This document shows, in pieces, positions 10,757-22,368 of a DNA stretch of 64,000 nt; the stretch's first letter is position 1; every line of letters starts with the position of its first letter. A model generated the notes under the pieces. That model made no database searches. It was not told the DNA's origin and saw only the letters and a program-made list of their open reading frames with translations. The stretch is from assembly GCA_023238725.1 (NCBI GenBank), contig CM041536.1:1-64000 (forward strand), written 5' to 3'. This stretch comes from Scortum barcoo. Lineage: Eukaryota > Chordata > Actinopteri > Centrarchiformes > Terapontidae. Made by a program: the position numbers and the translations under genes.

Positions 10757-12600
10757 GAGCCTACAGGTGATACCGAAATCTTGTATTCGCCATCAACAGG
10801 TATTTATAAATGACCTCTTTCTCTTGACATTCATGCATTCAGATCTGTACACCTGGTTGATGAATATGACAAATTCTCTTCCACACACTGAAGCAATGGT
10901 CTCTGACTCTTCTCTCCTCCCTCCAGCTTTGCAGGAGGTGCCGCCCTCTTTGTGGGCTAAGGGAGAAGTATGATGTCGGTTTCATAAAAAAAAATGCTCA
11001 ACCTGTGGTGATCACGCCTAAATCTTCTTATAGGCCATGTAAACAACAGTATCCCCTGAAGCAGGAAGCTATTGATGGAATCACAATTTATGGGAAGAAC
11101 CTCTCGTCTCATAACAAGGTCATGATGGACCCCTGAGGCTGACCAGGCTTAAATTAGCCCTGCAGTCTTCTCCCACTCTCGGGCTATCCTGACCCCACAA
11201 CCTTTCACACAGGCAGTTGATGAACGTGACGGCTGCATGACCTCAGTTCTTCTTCAAACTCACGGTGACAAACTCCGACCTGTTGCCTATTTCTCAGCTA
11301 AATTAGATCCAGTCGCTGCAGGACATCTGCGTTGCCTCCGTGCATTGGCTGCTGCTGAAAAAGCTCTGCTGGTGTCTAGAGACATTGTAGGTTACATGCA
11401 TGTAACGTTGCTGGTCCCTCATGCGGTGTCTCTCATTCTCCTTGAGCAAAAGACTTCGCACCTGTCTGCAGCAAGGTGGCTTCGATATCACACACTTTTT
11501 GCTGGACATGCCTAATGTAACTGTCAAACGTTGCAATGTTTTAAATCCTGCTTCTCTCCTTCCAGGACCTGATGACGGGGAGCCACACAATTGCTTGGCT
11601 GAGCTCCAAGTATTGTGTTCTCCCAGACCTGACCTTTCTGACACTCCCTAAACCAACCCTGATCTCATTCTGTATGTTGATGGTTCCGCAACTCGGGGCC
11701 ACTCACAGGGGTTAATTGTGTGGATTTTGCTGTGGTTTCAGATAATGCCACTTTAGTGTCTGGTCCTCTTCCTCATCATCCTCTCAGCACAGGCAGCAGA
11801 GCTGGTCGCACTCACGGAGGCTTGTAAATTCGCTGCTGGTAAGACTGTGACCATCTACACTGACTCCAGGTATGCATTTGGAGTGGTTCATGATTTTGGG
11901 GCTCTGTGGAAACACAGGAATTTTTTTTTTTAATCTGATGGCAAGCCAAGCCTTGTTAGACACTATTTTACTCCCCACGGCCATCTCTGTCTGTATGTGT
12001 GCAGCTTACACACACATGCCTCTGATGTTGTCTTACTGGGGAATGCAAGGGCCGCCATACGCCGCCGCCAAAACAGCAGCACAGCAACCCCTCGCTGACT
12101 AATCCCAGCTCCTACTGACACACACACTTGTCTCTATTCCAGCTGAGAAGCGTCTGTGGGCCTCGTGTGGTGCCTCCTACAGAGATTCTGTGTGGTGGGG
12201 GCCCTGTGGTAATCCATGCCTACCCTCCCACTTTTTTCCTCACTATGCCAAGTTGACACAAGGGTCAGACCATGTGTCAAAAGGGGGGATGCTAGCTATG
12301 ATTAGCACACACTGGTTCACAAAAGGGTTTTCAGCATATGCTCAAAAGTATTGTCAAGCCTGTAATGCGGGTAGACCAGTCAGGGTCACCCAACAGGCAG
12401 TGGTGAAAGACATCAGGAGAAAGCACTGGCAGGCTAAACGCTGGCACGGACCGTTCCAGATCCTCCTCACCACTCACACAGGCTGTGAAAGGTGGCAGAA
12501 CGAGCAACTTGGATCCACGCCAGCCACTGCAAAAGGGTACCAGCACCTGCAGAGTCACCAACCACTGATCGTGACACAAACACACCACCACTGACTTCAA
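10757..12600 (+). mobile_element. Decayed endogenous retrovirus pol relic, array copy 2
   Basis: Same layout as the relic at 4430-6270: RT N-terminal edge (about 10895-11080), RT connection and RNase H (about 11237-11890), integrase zinc-binding part (about 12190-12383) and integrase C-terminal part (about 12390-12560). It lacks the same two catalytic cores. Small indels differ between the two copies and shift the open segments. No coding capacity. The shared deletions show one fossil that was copied with the array unit. Confidence 0.7.
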
Positions 12601-13383
12601 CTGATTCTTAAGAAGTCCGACGCTGATCCATCACGACAGCTGAGTGTGAGCCGAGCGCCGCTTCTGTTGCTACACTGACTAACACAATACACCATACACA
12701 ACAACACATATTTGTGTAGCTGCTTTTAATGTAATGTTAATGTTTTATTTACTCTTTTGGATTTCACAATAAAAAGCAACGATTAGAAAAAGCACAAAAA
12801 TGTTTCATTTCTTTTATTGCATCCTGTTCATTCACATTTTAACTTTTATATGTGACTCTGTAGTTATTTTTTTCATCACACTACATCTTATACACATTTT
12901 TTTTCTCAGTTTCATTTTTTTTCTTACTCGGTGACATTTTAGTACGTGGAGGGGAGGCGGCAAAGAATTACACCACAGACCCATTTATAAGAAATATAAG
13001 ACATCCATTAATCGTTTTTTGTCTTTTTATGGTATTTGTTAACAGTTATAAAAAGGTAAAAACACAAGATTGTTTTACACTAGATAAATAAAAAATACTC
13101 TAGAGTCTATATGATTTGAGTAAAATGAATATCTTATTAATATCTTGTTAAATTCAGATTAAAATGAACTTATTTAAAATCATTTAACAATAATAAAGAG
13201 CCACATTGCTGCCTCATTTAAAGCTCTGCAGGGCAGAAACAGCACAAAGTGATGGCGGCATGTCATGGTTTTAACAACCCACCAAAGAAAACACAGGAAA
13301 TGTTCCACTTAACTTTCTTAAGAAATGTTAAAATGAAACTAAACCTCTGCTGCTCTGATCTCATCTCTGTGAATGTGCTCCAG
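12601..13383. other. Non-coding spacer, unit 2
   Basis: Duplicate of 6271-7055. Nothing beyond the splice acceptor of the following exon. Confidence 0.5.
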
Positions 13384-13668
13384 GCCCGAAACTACTACCA
13401 GATCGTCAAGAGGCCCATCGACCTGTCAGTGATCCGCAGGAAACTGGACAAGGCCAACACGCTGCACTACTTCACCGCCGAGCGGTTTGTCGACAACGTC
13501 CTGCTCATGTTCAAGAACTGCGCCTCGTTCAACCATGTGAGTTTGTCAGAAAGTTGTTGTGAGTCTGAGTGGATTTCCCACGTTAATCTAATTTCTCGTG
13601 TAATTGAATTATTTCTGCACTGTAGCCTGTGGGAATAAGCTGGACCACTTTGATTTCTTCATGTAGAG
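13384..13668 (+). pseudogene. Captured bromodomain exon(s), array copy 2 (exon frame intact)
   Basis: Exon 13384-13536 is 153 nt (51 codons), open throughout, bounded by CTCCAG and GTGAGT. It encodes the bromodomain second half with YYQIVKRPIDLSVIRRKL and FVDNVLLMFKNCASFNH. The following candidate exon (acceptor ending at 13625) reads CGNKLDHF then TAG. Since only one or two exons of a multi-exon chromatin-reader gene are present inside an rRNA/tRNA repeat, I call it a captured gene fragment. Its DNA is as conserved as that of the other copy. GC-rich codon use contrasts with the AT-rich spacer around it, which suggests a recent origin from a real gene. Confidence 0.7.
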
Positions 13669-14743
13669 ACTTTAATCAGTGTCCACCTGCCAGAAAATAC
13701 TAAATCTCAGCTGACATTTAACAAGAAACTACAGATCGGTACGGGTGAATAAAAGTCAACAAGGGGAGGGCCCAAACACAGATAAACAAGCCAGACAGTG
13801 AACAGTTCAGTGATTTATTGCCAAAGTGAAGGTATATTTCATTTAATTAATGGAGAACATGTTGAGGTGAGAGTACAAAAAAAAAACAGGTCTTTGTTTT
13901 TGTGTTTTTTTGTGCTGTGCACTTTATTTTGAAAATGAGGGAGATTTTTCACATGTTGAGCCAGGAGAGGACGGACAGAGCTTTTGAGGAAGAGGAAGGA
14001 AAACAGCATTACAGTCATGCTGTAAGAGTTTTAATTAATGGATAACTTTCACTTGTTCATAAAGGAAAGCACATTATGGGGAACTAATCAGGTTAAGTCA
14101 TTTTAACATTTCATGTATTTTTTCACAACATTTTTTAAGGGATTTATATAGTTTACTGATGTAGAATGAGATCTGACAAATGAAAATTAACCACATTATT
14201 TTTTAACATGTGAAAGAGTAGTAGTAGTAAAATTTCATGAAATGTCAATAAAACATTTTTTTGGTCATCTAATTAACGGTCATGGTACTTCTTTCAATGT
14301 ATTATATGTTTTCAACTTTACTCACAATATACAACTTCTTTTCTACGGCCATGATTTGTTTCAATGAGGTCAGATGTATTTTTTACTTTTTTACAGTTTC
14401 AGAGGATTTCTACATTCTTACGAATTCAAACAACTTCATGAAATGAAAAACAAGTTCCTACAGTGAGCATGATTACAAAAAACTTTTGCAAACTCCCACA
14501 ATGGGAAAAGGTCTAGGGTATATTCAATAATAATGTAATGTAATAATAATAGTCCTATAATACAGCCTGACCTCGACCCCCATCATCTGTTAGTGCTTTA
14601 AGATTACGTCAACATACAGATCATTTCAAAATGCTGGAAACATAAACCACATTAAATAATGTTTAGAAAAATTCTGCTGTTACCACTGAAACTTCATATA
14701 ACTTTATTAAAGATTTTTTTGGACCATTTTTCACATATTTTGT
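13669..14743. other. Array spacer, unit 2
   Basis: As 7342-8300, with an extra purine-rich piece near 13920-14040. No gene seen. Confidence 0.5.
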
Positions 14744-14816
14744 GCCTTGTTGGCGCAGTAGGCAGCGCGTCAGTCTCATAATCTGAAGGTCGTGAGTTCG
14801 AGCCTCACACAGGGCA
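14744..14816 (+). tRNA. trnM-CAU: tRNA-Met(CAU), array copy 3, best-preserved
   Basis: Full 73-nt cloverleaf with acceptor GCCTTGT/ACAGGGC, D arm GCGC/GCGC, anticodon loop CTCATAA, T arm GTGAG-TTCGAGC-CTCAC and discriminator A. The B box has the invariant C. This is the only direct copy in the array that shows no visible defect and may be functional. Confidence 0.88.
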
Positions 14817-15129
14817 GTTATTTTCAACAATACAACTGTCCACGCTGAACCTGCACACGTCTTGTTGTTGCTCTGTGCTTTGTGCTCACTTCAAAAATGC
14901 TCCACAACAATGGAAAACACTCCCACAACGATGTGTGTCCACTTTGATCCACATTTCATCCTTCAGTCTGTATCTGTTGGCCTCCACTGCTCTTTGCTTC
15001 TTCCTTTATCTGACCTTGACCCCCATCATCTGTTAGCGCTTTAACATTACGTCAACATACAGATCATTTAAAACTGCTGGAAACATAAACCACGTTAAAT
15101 AATGTTTAGAAAAACTGATATTTGAAAGG

Positions 15130-15655
15130 CCAACAGATACAGATCTTAGTGAACATGGATCAAAGTGAATGTTGGAAAACAGCTGCCCCGTGTGAGGCTC
15201 CAACTCACGACCTTCAGATTATGAGATTGATACGCGCTGCCTACTGCGCCAACAAGGCTCAAAATGTGCAAAAAATGGTCCAAAAAAATCTTTGATAAGG
15301 TCTGAAATTTGACTGACAATTATATGAAGTTTCAGTGAACAGCTGTAGATCAAAACAAAAAAATCTCACCACAACACTTTAGAGTAAAGTTATAACACTT
15401 GAACAAGTACTCGTATTTAAGTTGCAATTTCATGTCCCCTTTGTCCCAGTATCAATAATAAACAGATTAGATAAATAAATAGAATATAATAAATAATAAA
15501 ATAGAAGAAGAAAGAAATATAAAGAAACATGCAGAAAATAAATGAAAAATGGTATTTAATCAAGACAGAAGTGATTAAATCTCTCAAATGTGTTACCCTA
15601 AATCTACATTAAGTATTTCTGTTTTCGTACACTGATATTAAAGGTGCTGACCTTG
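15130..15655 (-). repeat. Inverted copy of the 5S-to-tRNA spacer segment
   Basis: Reverse complement matches the array spacer from the 'GTCAGCACCTTTAA' region through the empty Rex3 target to the tRNA-Met and its downstream flank. It sits between the direct tRNA-Met (14744) and 5S copy 3, giving tail-to-tail tRNA copies about 370 bp apart. Confidence 0.75.
15184..15258 (-). pseudogene. Inverted tRNA-Met pseudogene
   Basis: Minus strand shows a tRNA-Met with CAT anticodon, two extra bases at the D/anticodon junction (CGTATCAATCTCAT for CGTCAGTCTCAT) and T loop GTTGGAG with the invariant C changed to G. Probably not transcribed. Confidence 0.7.
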
Positions 15656-16343
15656 GTATCCATTGCTGTTTGCTCGCTGCTTCTTCCTTTATCTGACCTC
15701 GACCCCCATCATCTGTTAGTGCTTTAACATTACGTCAACATACAGATCATTTAAAACTGCTGGAAACATAAACCACGTTAAATAATGTTTAGAAAAACTG
15801 ACATTTGAAAGTTGAGTCATCAAACATTTGGTATTTTTGCTTGAAAAATGACTTTATCTTTACTGATTATCAAAATATGTGCTGATTAATTTATTCTCCT
15901 TTGTTATTTTTTTTATTGTTTCTGAATTGAAACTAAGTACATTAACACAAGCACTGTACTTAAGTACAATATTGACAAGTTTGTACTTTACTTGAGTATT
16001 TCCATTGAATTGTACTTTATACTTCTTCTCCACCTAATTTCTGGGGGAATTATTGTTCTTTTTACTCCACTGCATTTGTAGAATTTTGCAGATATTGATT
16101 TTTTAAATATTATGCAATATGATATGTGTAAGTGCTGCTTCTATAATAATGTATCAGTGACAATCCAATAATACTACATTTAATACAATCTATAATAATA
16201 TAACACTGACAGATGACCACAGAGTTTAATACAAAGGCTGATTTTGTCATTACAGTAAGAAGATTTAGTTTCCTGTACACACTCAGTAACTAAATGTGAT
16301 GTTACAGCATCTTTAAAGGGTCTGTTTGTGCCCTGCCTTCTCG
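15656..16343. other. Array spacer upstream of 5S copy 3
   Basis: Contains the AGTACTTAAGTAC-type repeat (about 15930-16030) and the usual 5S upstream spacer. No coding sequence. Confidence 0.5.
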
Positions 16344-16463
16344 GCTTACGGCCATACCACCCTGAACACGCCCGATCTCGTCCGATCTCGGAAGCTAAGC
16401 AGTGTCGGGCCTGGTTAGTACTTGGATGGGAGACCGCCTGGGAATACCAGGTGCTGTAAGCTT
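16344..16463 (+). rRNA. 5S: 5S rRNA, array copy 3 (120 nt, one A-box substitution)
   Basis: Full-length 120-nt 5S gene followed by a T run. The only difference from the canonical vertebrate sequence that I see is AAGCAGTGTCGGG for AAGCAGGGTCGGG, one G-to-T change in the A-box region. It is the most nearly normal complete 5S in the window and could be functional. Confidence 0.92.
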
Positions 16464-16937
16464 TTTACTTCTCTCTTACCAAACAGCAGAGGACGCTGCT
16501 GCTTCTTCACTGCACACACACACAGCAGCTTCTCTCTGGACTTTACATTAGATTATCTGAAATGATCCATATTTAACTCTGTGCTCCCTCTGACCTGTTT
16601 GCAAAATCTATGGAATATGAAACTTAAATATCAATACATAAATAAATAAATGCAAAAATATGTGTTTAAATATACACAGGGACAAATAAATAACATCATC
16701 AGAAATAGGTCATTGCATGAGTAGAATGAAATAACTAAATAAATAAGTCAAAGTATACAGAAATAAATACAGAAGCTTGCTTTAGACTGAGGTCAGCACC
16801 TTTAATATCGGTGTACGAAAACAGAAACACTTAATGTAAATCTATGGAAACGTTTGAAACATTTGAGAGATTTAATCACTTCTGTCCTGATTAAATACCT
16901 TTTGTCATTTATTTTCCACATTTCTCTTTATATTTCT
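16464..16937. other. 5S downstream spacer, unit 3
   Basis: As 3564-4053 up to the Rex3 insertion site. No gene. Confidence 0.5.
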
Positions 16938-16948
16938 GTGTTGTTTTA

Positions 16949-19380
16949 GGTTCCGGTGACAAAGGGCAGCCCTGCCGGAGTCCAACATGCACTGGGAACA
17001 GGTCTGACTTACTGCCAATGGCAATGCGAACCAAGCTCCAAGCTCCTGCTCCGGTCGTACAGAGACCGAACAGCCCTTAGCAAAGGCCCCCGGACCCCAT
17101 ACTCAAGCGGAGCACTCCCCACAGAATACCACAAGGGACACGGTCGAATGCCTTCTCCAGATCCACAAAGCACATGTGGACTGGTTGGGCAAACTCCCAT
17201 AAACCCTCAAGCACCCTGCGGAGGGTATAGAGCTGGTCCAGTGTTCCACGACCGAGAAAAAAAAACGCATTGTTCCTCCTGAATCCGAGGGGTCGGCTAT
17301 CAGCCAAATTCTCCTCTCCAGTACCCTGGCGTAGACCTTCCCGGGGAGGCTGAGAAGTGTGATCCCCTGTAGTAGGAACACACTCTCTGGTCCCCCTTTT
17401 TAAAAAGAGGGACTTGAGGTACTCAGGGCGGATCTCATCCACCCCCGGCGCCTTGCCACCGAGGAGCTTGCTGAACTACCTCAGTGACTTCGGCTTGGGT
17501 GATGGACGAGTCCACCTCAGAGTTCCCAGCCTCTGCTTCCTCATTGGAAGGCAAGTCGGTGGGATTGAGGAGATCCTCAAAGTATTTCTTCTACTGTCCG
17601 ACAATGTCCCCAGTTGAGGTCAACAGCTCCCCACCCGCACTGTAAACAGTGTTGGCAGAGTACTGCTTCCCACTTCTGAGGCAGCCGGACGGTTTGCCAG
17701 AATCTCTTCGAAGGCCGACCGATAGTCCTCCTCCATGGCCTCACCAAACTCCTCCCAGACCCGAAGTTTTTGCCTCCAGGACCGTTTGGGCTGCGGCTTT
17801 CTTGGCCTGCCGGTACCTACCTGTCAACTGCGTCAGGAGTCCCACAGGCCAACATGGTCTGATAGGACTCCTTCTTCAGCCTGATGGCATCCCTTACTTC
17901 CGATGTCCACCACTGGGTTCGGGGGTTGCTGCCACGACAGGCACCAGAGACCTTGCGTCCACAACTTCGAACTGCCGCGTCGACAATGGAGGCAGAGAAC
18001 ATGGTCCACTCAGGACTCAATGTCTCCAGCCTCCCTCGGAATCTGTGAGAAGCTCTTCCGGACGGTGGGAGTTGAAGACCTCCCTGACAGAGGGCTCGGC
18101 CAGACGTTCCCAACAGACCCTCACAATACGTTTGGGTCTGCCAGGTCTGTCCAACTTCCTCCACTGCCAGTGGATCCAACTCACCACCAGGTGGTGATCG
18201 GTTGACAGCTCAGCCCAGCCCCTCTCAGGGCTCAGGGGATCAGATGATGAACGACAACAAGTCAAGTCAATCATCGACCTCCGGCCTAGGGTGTCCTGGT
18301 GCCACGTGCACTGATGGACACTTACCTTATCAGCTCGTAACATGGTGTTCGTTATGGACAAACTGTGACTAGCACAGAAGTCCAATAACAGAACACCGCT
18401 TCAGCTCGGGTTCAATAGATCAAGGGAGGCCGCCTCCCGGATCCTCCCGATCACGCCCCTCCAGGCAGTATCACTGTCGCTTGCCCACGTGAGCGTTGAA
18501 GTCCCCAGTGGGGCAGTAGAACAATGGAGTCCCCAGTCGGAGCACTATCAAGTACCCCTCCCAGGGAGACTCCAAGAAGGCCAGATATACTCTGTACTGC
18601 TGTTTCAGCCCGTAGGCACAAACAACAGCAAGAGACCTATCCCCAACCCGAAGGCGCAGGGAAGCGACCCTCTCATTCACCGGGGTGAACTCCAACACAT
18701 GGCGGCTGAGCTGGGGAGCTATAAGCAAGCCCACACCAGCTCACCGCCGCTCACCCTGGGTAACAACTCCAGAGTAGTGGAGGGTCCAGCCCCTCTCGAA
18801 GAAGCTGGGTTCCAGAGCCCAAAGCTATGCGTGGAGGTGAGCCCGACTATCTCTAGCCGGTACCTCTCAACCTCCCACACGAGCTCAGGCTCCTTCCCCC
18901 CCAAAGCAGGTGACATTCCATGTCCCTATTGCCAGAGTTTTGGTCCAGGGATTGGGTTGCCGAGGCCCCCCGCCACGACTGACTGCTACCCAAACCACAT
19001 TGCATTGCACCGGCCCCTCATGGACCTTCCTGCGGGTGGTGAGAGCCTACTGGAAGGCGGGCCCACGTCACCATTTTGGGCTGAGCCCGGCCGGGTCCCG
19101 TGGGACAAAGACCCGGCCACCAGGCGCTCACCTGCGAGCCCCAACTTTAGGCCTGGCTCCAGGGTGGGGCCCCAGGTAACGCCAATCCGAGGCGGCAATA
19201 ACGGTCCTTGTTGGTTTACTATTCATGATGGGCTTGTGAACGGTTTCAGCTCTTAGTCTGGCCAAATCGTCACCTAGGACCTGTTTGTCATGGGAGACCC
19301 TACCAGGGGCTTAATGCCCTCCTAGGATCATTCGGGAACACAAACCCCTCCACCACTGTAAGGTGGCGGTTCAAGGAGGG
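16949..19380 (-). mobile_element. Rex3-type (RTE) LINE, copy 2, 3'-truncated with target-site duplication
   Basis: Read on the minus strand the element starts at 19380. It then shows endonuclease pieces (GDFNAHVG near 18480, STDHHLVVSW near 18190), the start of the RT (MDEIRPEYLKS from 17442), the RT block VDLEKAFDRVP near 17150, and ends just after QGCPLSP, encoded at 16954-16974. This last stretch equals the binding region of the Rex3 PCR primers used in fish cytogenetics, which identifies the family. The catalytic FADD part and the 3' end are absent. The element is flanked by GTGTTGTTTTA at 16938-16948 and 19381-19391, which occurs once in units without the element. Frameshifts make it non-coding. 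Confidence 0.88.
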
Positions 19381-19391
19381 GTGTTGTTTTA

Positions 19392-19816
19392 TTATTTATT
19401 ATATTCTATCTATTTATCTAATCTTTCATTAATGCAATTATTGATGTTTATTATTGATACTGGGATAAAGGAGACATGAAATTGCAACTTAAATACGAGT
19501 ACTTGTTCAAGTGTTATAAATGATAATACAATCATTATTGCATGTAAAAATAAAACTGAATTCTTCTCGTTCAGAAAACTATTGTGGAATTAATCCTTCA
19601 GTATAACTTTATCAATGATAATAATCCAGTAATAGTCTCACACTGACAGGGGGACCACAGAGATTGATTTGAAGGCTCATTTTGTCGTCGTGGTGAGAAG
19701 ATTTTTTTTGTTTTGATCTTCAGCTGTTACCAATGAAACTTCATATAATTATCACAAAGTTGTCAAAGTTCAGACTTTATTAAAGATTTTTTTGGACCAT
19801 TTTTCACACATTTTGT
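19392..19816. other. Array spacer, unit 3
   Basis: Near-identical to 2064-2488. No gene. Confidence 0.6.
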
Positions 19817-19898
19817 GCCTTGTTGGCGCAGTAGGCAGCGTAAGCAGCGCGTCAGTCTCATAATCTGAAGGTCGTGAGTTCGAGCCTCACACAGGGCA
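19817..19898 (+). pseudogene. tRNA-Met pseudogene with 9-nt duplication in D arm
   Basis: Acceptor, anticodon (CTCATAA) and T arm (GTTCGAG) are intact, but the D arm reads GGCAGCGTAAGCAGCGCGTC, a 9-nt near-duplication of AGCAGCG. That makes 82 nt and destroys the A-box spacing. Non-functional as a tRNA gene by structure, although the B box is good. Confidence 0.72.
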
Positions 19899-20837
19899 GC
19901 TATTTTCAACATTACAACTGTCGACACTGAACCTGCACACGTCTTGTTGTTGCTAAGTGCTCACTTCAAAAATGCTCCACAACAATGGAAAACACTCCCA
20001 CACAGATGCGTGTCCTCTGTTGATCCACATTTCATCCTTCAGTCTGTATCTGTTGGCCTCCACTGCTCTTTGCTCGCTGCTTCTTCCTTTATCTGACCTC
20101 GACCCCCATCATCTGTTAGTGCTTTAACATTACGTCAACATACAGATTATTTAAAACTGCTGGAAACATAAACCACGTTAAATAATGTTTAGAAAAACTG
20201 ACATTTGAAAACCTTGAGTCATCAAACATTTGGTATTTTTGCTTGAAAAATGACTTTATCTTTACTGATTATCAAAACAGGTCCTGATTAATTTATTCTC
20301 CTTTGTTATTTTTTGTAATTGTCTCTGAATTGTAACTAAGTACATTAACACAAGCACTGTACTTAAGTACAATATTGACAAGTTTGTACTTTACTTGAGT
20401 ATTTCCATTTAATTGTACTTTATACTTCTTCTCCACCTAATTTCCTCAGCTTTATTTAAGTTTTTCTCCATTTAAGTCTGTAAGACTAAAAGAATAAACA
20501 GAAAATAAACATTACAAAAATGTAACGTCTGTCTTTTACACAATAAAATATGAAGTTACACAGTATTCTCTATATCAACACATTTACACAATAACTACAG
20601 ATGTTCTTAATGTACAGAAATGAAACGAACATCCACAGTATCACCAAACACGCTTTATCCATATGAATCAGATGTAAACAAATCCACTAATAAGCCTGAG
20701 GCATAGCGCCGCGCCCCCTGCTGGGCAGATTAAACAATACGTCAGCAAAAACAAAAGCTAGTTTCCTGTACACACTCAGTAACTAAATGTGATGTTGCAG
20801 CATCTTTAAAGGGGCTGTTTGTGGCCTCAGTTTCGTG
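19899..20837. other. Array spacer upstream of split 5S
   Basis: Standard spacer with the AGTACTTAAGTAC-type repeat (about 20330-20430) and the GC-rich piece near 20700. No gene. Confidence 0.5.
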
Positions 20838-20868
20838 GCTTACGGCCATACCACCCTGAACGCGCCCG
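20838..20868 (+). pseudogene. 5S rRNA 5' fragment (split by LINE), bases 1-31
   Basis: GCTTACGGCCATACCACCCT followed by GAACGCGCCCG, the first 31 bases of a 5S gene, then an abrupt change to the 5' end of the LINE. The remaining part of the gene resumes at 27058. Confidence 0.92.
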
Positions 20869-21080
20869 GTCACCTGTCTGTGACGTGTCAGAGGTGGGGA
20901 GCCTGTGTGTGTGTGTGAGTCACGAGGAGACGCTGTCCTCTGCTCTTTCTTTTCTTTTCGCGTTATTTCCAGAAAACGAGACTGTATTACTGTTTATCTC
21001 AATTCTCATACCTAATTCAACCCCCCTAGCATCTTTGGATGTTAGGGGTGGACAAACAAACAAACGAGGAGCAGACAAAA

Positions 21081-22190
21081 ATGGACAAAGAGAACAGGAA
21101 CGGCGGAGACACAGTAATAATGCGCGAAGACGGAAAAGACAACAGGGAAAAAAACAACAAATACAGTAAAAGCCTGACGGTGATGGTGGAAGTGGGAGGA
21201 GAGAAGCTGACAACCATGGACAGTTTAAAAGTTATCCAAAAAGAGTGTGGAAAAATAATGGGATGCAGAGTGAGAGGAGCGGGGAGGCTAGAGATAACAA
21301 TGGAGGCGGAGGAGGGGAAGGGAAAGCTCATCGATGGAATAAAACACAAAAATACAACAATAATGGCAAAAGATATAAATATATGTGAGATGGTGGTCTC
21401 CTTTCTTAATCTGCCGGTCTACGTGGAGGACAAGGAAATTATCGATCGCCTACACGAGTGGGGAGTCAGGCCTGTGTCGGCCATCAGGAGGAGGATGTGG
21501 CCCGGGACGGAGGTGGCGGACGGGACCCGCTACCTCAAAGTTAAAGTTCAGCGAGGAGGTGAGGTCCCTGCCATACTCCACAAAGTTCAACACATTGGAA
21601 GGAGTGGAGCACTTTCGGGTCATCCACGACCGGCAGGAGAGAGTGTGTCGGCTGTGTCTAAAACCGGGGCACATTTTTCAAAGAGTGCCCCGAGTTTAAA
21701 TGTCACAGATGCAGCGGACAGGGGCACTACGCCAGAGAGTGCACCGCCGGAGAGGAGCGACAGCTGGGAGGAGGACACGGAGCAGGAGAGGAGGCATCTG
21801 GAGGAGAGGAGGAGAGAGAGAGGCTGGATGAGGAGAGAGGAGGAGGAGGAGGAGGGAGAAGCGGAGGAGAGGAGACGGAGCCGGTCGACAGCAGCGCGGG
21901 AGAAGACGGAGATGAGGAGGAGATGGAGCAGGAGGAGACACCTGTTGAGCCGAGAGGAGGAGGAGAAGAGGAGACACCTGAGGAGCCGAGAGGAGGAGGA
22001 GAAGAGGAGATCGGAGATCGGCAGCAGTCTGGACAGCGTGCTGAGGGTGATCGACGGAGGGAGAGAGAGGAGCGACGCAGGAGAACCGGAGGAAAAAGAC
22101 AGGGGGGAGAGTGGGGTGACTTTGGGGGGAGGTGAAGGGAGGAGCGGGGCAGCGGGGGGTGCTGCTCGGGTGGGGAAGGGGAGGGGGTGA
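21081..22190 (+). pseudogene. LINE ORF1: nucleic-acid-binding protein with CCHC knuckles, frameshifted
   Basis: Begins MDKENRNGGDTVIMRED. An alpha/beta stretch (about residues 30-160, with WGVRPVSAIRRRMWPGTE) precedes two zinc knuckles: CRLCLKPGH at 21646 and CHRCSGQGHYAREC at 21701-21742. Two frame changes occur: one near 21550 and one inside knuckle 1 (an extra C in the ATTTTTCAAAGAG stretch, about 21680). The C-terminal part is an acidic and Arg/Glu-rich tail coded by GGAGGAG-type repeats, open in more than one frame. ORF1 of Tx1-group LINEs binds the element's RNA and forms the RNP. The 3' limit is uncertain because of the low complexity. Confidence 0.75.
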
Positions 22191-22368
22191 CTGGGTGCTG
22201 TCGGACATCACACTTACAGACAGTGAGGGGGAGAAACTGGAGAAAGTGACTGAAACACGGAAGAGAGACCACTGGGGAGAAAAGACGTGAAAAGAATAGG
22301 TAAAGTGAAAAAAAATGTTAAATAATAATTGAAAATGTCGACTCTCCTTCTACATATATACTCGTGTG

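Noticed and set aside
21696..22272. Serine/proline-rich minus-strand frames opposite ORF1
   Set aside because: Antisense of the GGAGGAG-rich ORF1 tail; low complexity with no recognisable domain.
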